The translations under genes were made by a program, and so were the position numbers. A DNA stretch of 5,022 nucleotides. It comes from Acidobacteriota bacterium (lineage in GTDB: Bacteria; Acidobacteriota; Terriglobia; Terriglobales; Acidobacteriaceae). Positions 4,083-5,022 of this stretch are shown piece after piece. Positions within the stretch are counted from its first letter, which is position 1, and each line of letters starts with the position of its first letter. The stretch lies in contig JAJZJJ010000301.1 in NCBI GenBank assembly GCA_021810175.1, forward strand, positions 1-5,022, written 5' to 3'. The notes below the pieces were generated by a model that was not told the DNA's origin, searched no databases, and worked only from the letters and a program-made list of their open reading frames with translations.

Positions 4083-5022
4083 TCAATTCCCGCCCGTCGA
4101 AACCTCGGCAGTGCCGTCCTTCAGCTCTTTGAGTTCGCGCATCCGTTTGCCCCGAATCGCCCCGATCGTCATGCCCGCCCCGCTCAACAGCAGCATGGCA
4201 AACGCAAGATCCACCAGAAAATTCCACGACGGTCCCCGAACATGCACCACCCGCAGCGCCAGCACCACCGTAATCAGTCCTCGCGGATGCATCCAGAAGG
4301 CAAGCTCCCGCTCCAATCGGTGCGCATCTGGCCACAGCAGACCGCTCATCACGATGGACAGCAACCGCGCCACCAGGATCGCCGCGAAGATCACCAGAAT
4401 CGGAAGCCATTCGCTCACAAATCCCTCGAACCGGATGTCCATTCCCACCAGCACAAAGAAAAACGTCCGTACTAGGAAGCTCAGCTCCGCGTGAAACGCC
4501 AGCAGGCCGGCCTGCTCGGCGCCGGCTTGCTCCGCGCCTGCCTGCATTCCCAACCCGGCGCTGAGGTAATGCCGAGCCAGCGGCAAATTGGAAAGCGCCA
4601 GGCCGAAAATCAGCACCGCCAGCAAATCCCCGCCGCCGGCCGCGTCCGTCACGGCAAACAGCACCAGCACCGCGCCAAAGGTCAGCACCTGCCAGAAGCG
4701 TCGGTCAGAGAGACGCGGCAGCAGAAATGCCCAACCCACTCCGGCCACAACTCCCAGCGCCAGGCTGATCGAAAGCTTCACCGCAAAGCCTCGTATCAGC
4801 ATCGCCACGGGCACCGTCCCGGCCGGTGCATTCAATAAACCGGTCACGGTCAGAACCGAAAGAATATCGGCCATCGCCCCCTCGACCGTCAGAATCATCT
4901 TCAGACCCGGCCGCAGCCGCATCGTCTGCATCACCGGCAGTGACACCGATGCGCTCACACCCCCCAGCACCGCCGCCACGATCAGCGATGCCTTCCACGG
5001 AAGCCCCATCAACTCGTAGATC
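4083..5022 (-). CDS. Na+/H+ antiporter (monovalent cation:proton antiporter, NapA-like), C-terminal part
   Basis: At least 313 codons, open through the right edge; ends in TGA at 4085-4083. It is a polytopic inner-membrane protein of the Na_H_Exchanger (CPA) fold that would exchange Na+ or K+ for H+. Landmarks in order of translation: LPWKASLIVAAVLGG then VSASVSLPVM (about 4929-5000), corresponding to the 'LGGTSSAV-PL' unwound helix; EGAMADILSVL (about 4851-4883), corresponding to 'ESALTDVLS' with the essential Asp at 4866-4868; a polar AEQAG-repeat loop (4506-4535); FFFVLVGMDI (about 4432-4470); HPRGLITVVLALRVV (about 4245-4295); and a last helix FLVDLAFAMLLLSGAGM. The start codon is outside the window: an in-frame TTG (5012) and ATG (5009) lie in mid-domain, and about 100 residues (first helices) are expected upstream. 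The C-terminal tail is short (about 30 residues), without an RCK/TrkA-N regulatory domain. It converges on the sigma remnant with a 5-nt gap. Confidence 0.88.
   Translation of the reverse strand, partial: IYELMGLPWKASLIVAAVLGGVSASVSLPVMQTMRLRPGLKMILTVEGAMADILSVLTVTGLLNAPAGTVPVAMLIRGFAVKLSISLALGVVAGVGWAFLLPRLSDRRFWQVLTFGAVLVLFAVTDAAGGGDLLAVLIFGLALSNLPLARHYLSAGLGMQAGAEQAGAEQAGLLAFHAELSFLVRTFFFVLVGMDIRFEGFVSEWLPILVIFAAILVARLLSIVMSGLLWPDAHRLERELAFWMHPRGLITVVLALRVVHVRGPSWNFLVDLAFAMLLLSGAGMTIGAIRGKRMRELKELKDGTAEVSTGGN
4506..4535 (-). repeat. 15-bp tandem repeat encoding AEQAG twice in the antiporter loop
   Basis: Two 15-bp units (minus strand GCGGAGCAAGCCGGC and GCCGAGCAGGCCGGC, two mismatches) encode Ala-Glu-Gln-Ala-Gly twice, right after GMQAG. 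It keeps the reading frame and sits in a predicted loop between two helices, so it looks like in-frame loop expansion. Confidence 0.8.

Noticed and set aside
3616..4410. 264-aa minus-strand frame as one gene
   Set aside because: Only its last ~65 codons look like a real protein (CMD remnant); the rest is antisense of the sigma remnant and an off-frame reading of the antiporter.
5009..5012. TTG/ATG near the right edge as the antiporter start
   Set aside because: They fall within a conserved transmembrane region (preceded in frame by IYEL) and about 100 residues of the family fold are still missing, so the gene continues outside the window.
1..5022. CRISPR array, tRNA, rRNA, transposase or phage genes
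   Set aside because: No regularly spaced repeats, cloverleaf-like sequence, terminal inverted repeats or transposase/integrase motifs were seen on either strand.

Overview
The window most resembles a chromosomal segment of a soil bacterium of the Acidobacteriota (Terriglobia / Acidobacteriaceae-like). The basis is moderately high GC with strongly C-ending codons (CTC, ATC, GCC), the style of the SPFH protein and its partner, and short dispersed-repeat-like sequences in the left flank. This assignment comes from recognition, not from a search.

Layout from left to right: (1) 1-194 is a non-coding flank with two sequences that look like dispersed intergenic repeats. (2) 195-1766, minus strand, is a complete 14-helix DHA2-type (EmrB/QacA-like) drug efflux transporter. 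(3) 1767-2144 is a 378-nt divergent intergenic region that must hold promoters in both directions. (4) 2145-3559, plus strand, is a tight two-gene operon: a soluble SPFH/prohibitin-fold protein (287 aa), then an unrecognised helical protein (183 aa), joined by a TAATG stop/start overlap. (5) 3574-3598 is a perfect 11-bp hairpin just after the operon. (6) 3616-4077 holds two 5'-truncated gene remnants lying head to head: the C-terminal half of a carboxymuconolactone decarboxylase (CMD/AhpD-like) protein on the minus strand, and the C-terminal SnoaL-like tail of an ECF41-type sigma factor on the plus strand. (7) 4083-5022, minus strand, is the C-terminal part of an NapA-like Na+/H+ antiporter that runs off the right edge.

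The most notable observation is the remnant pair. ECF41 sigma factors are known to be encoded next to the CMD-type genes they control. Here both partners have lost their 5' halves and meet within about 10 bp near 3805-3813. This looks like a single deletion that removed the shared divergent promoter region, the sigma-2 and sigma-4 domains and the CMD active site. The scar leaves a 172-codon open frame (3559-4077) whose ATG overlaps the stop of the preceding operon gene. The second notable item is the SPFH plus partner operon, which carries a perfect 18-bp palindrome at codons 18-23 of the SPFH gene. No mobile element, CRISPR array, tRNA or rRNA was seen.
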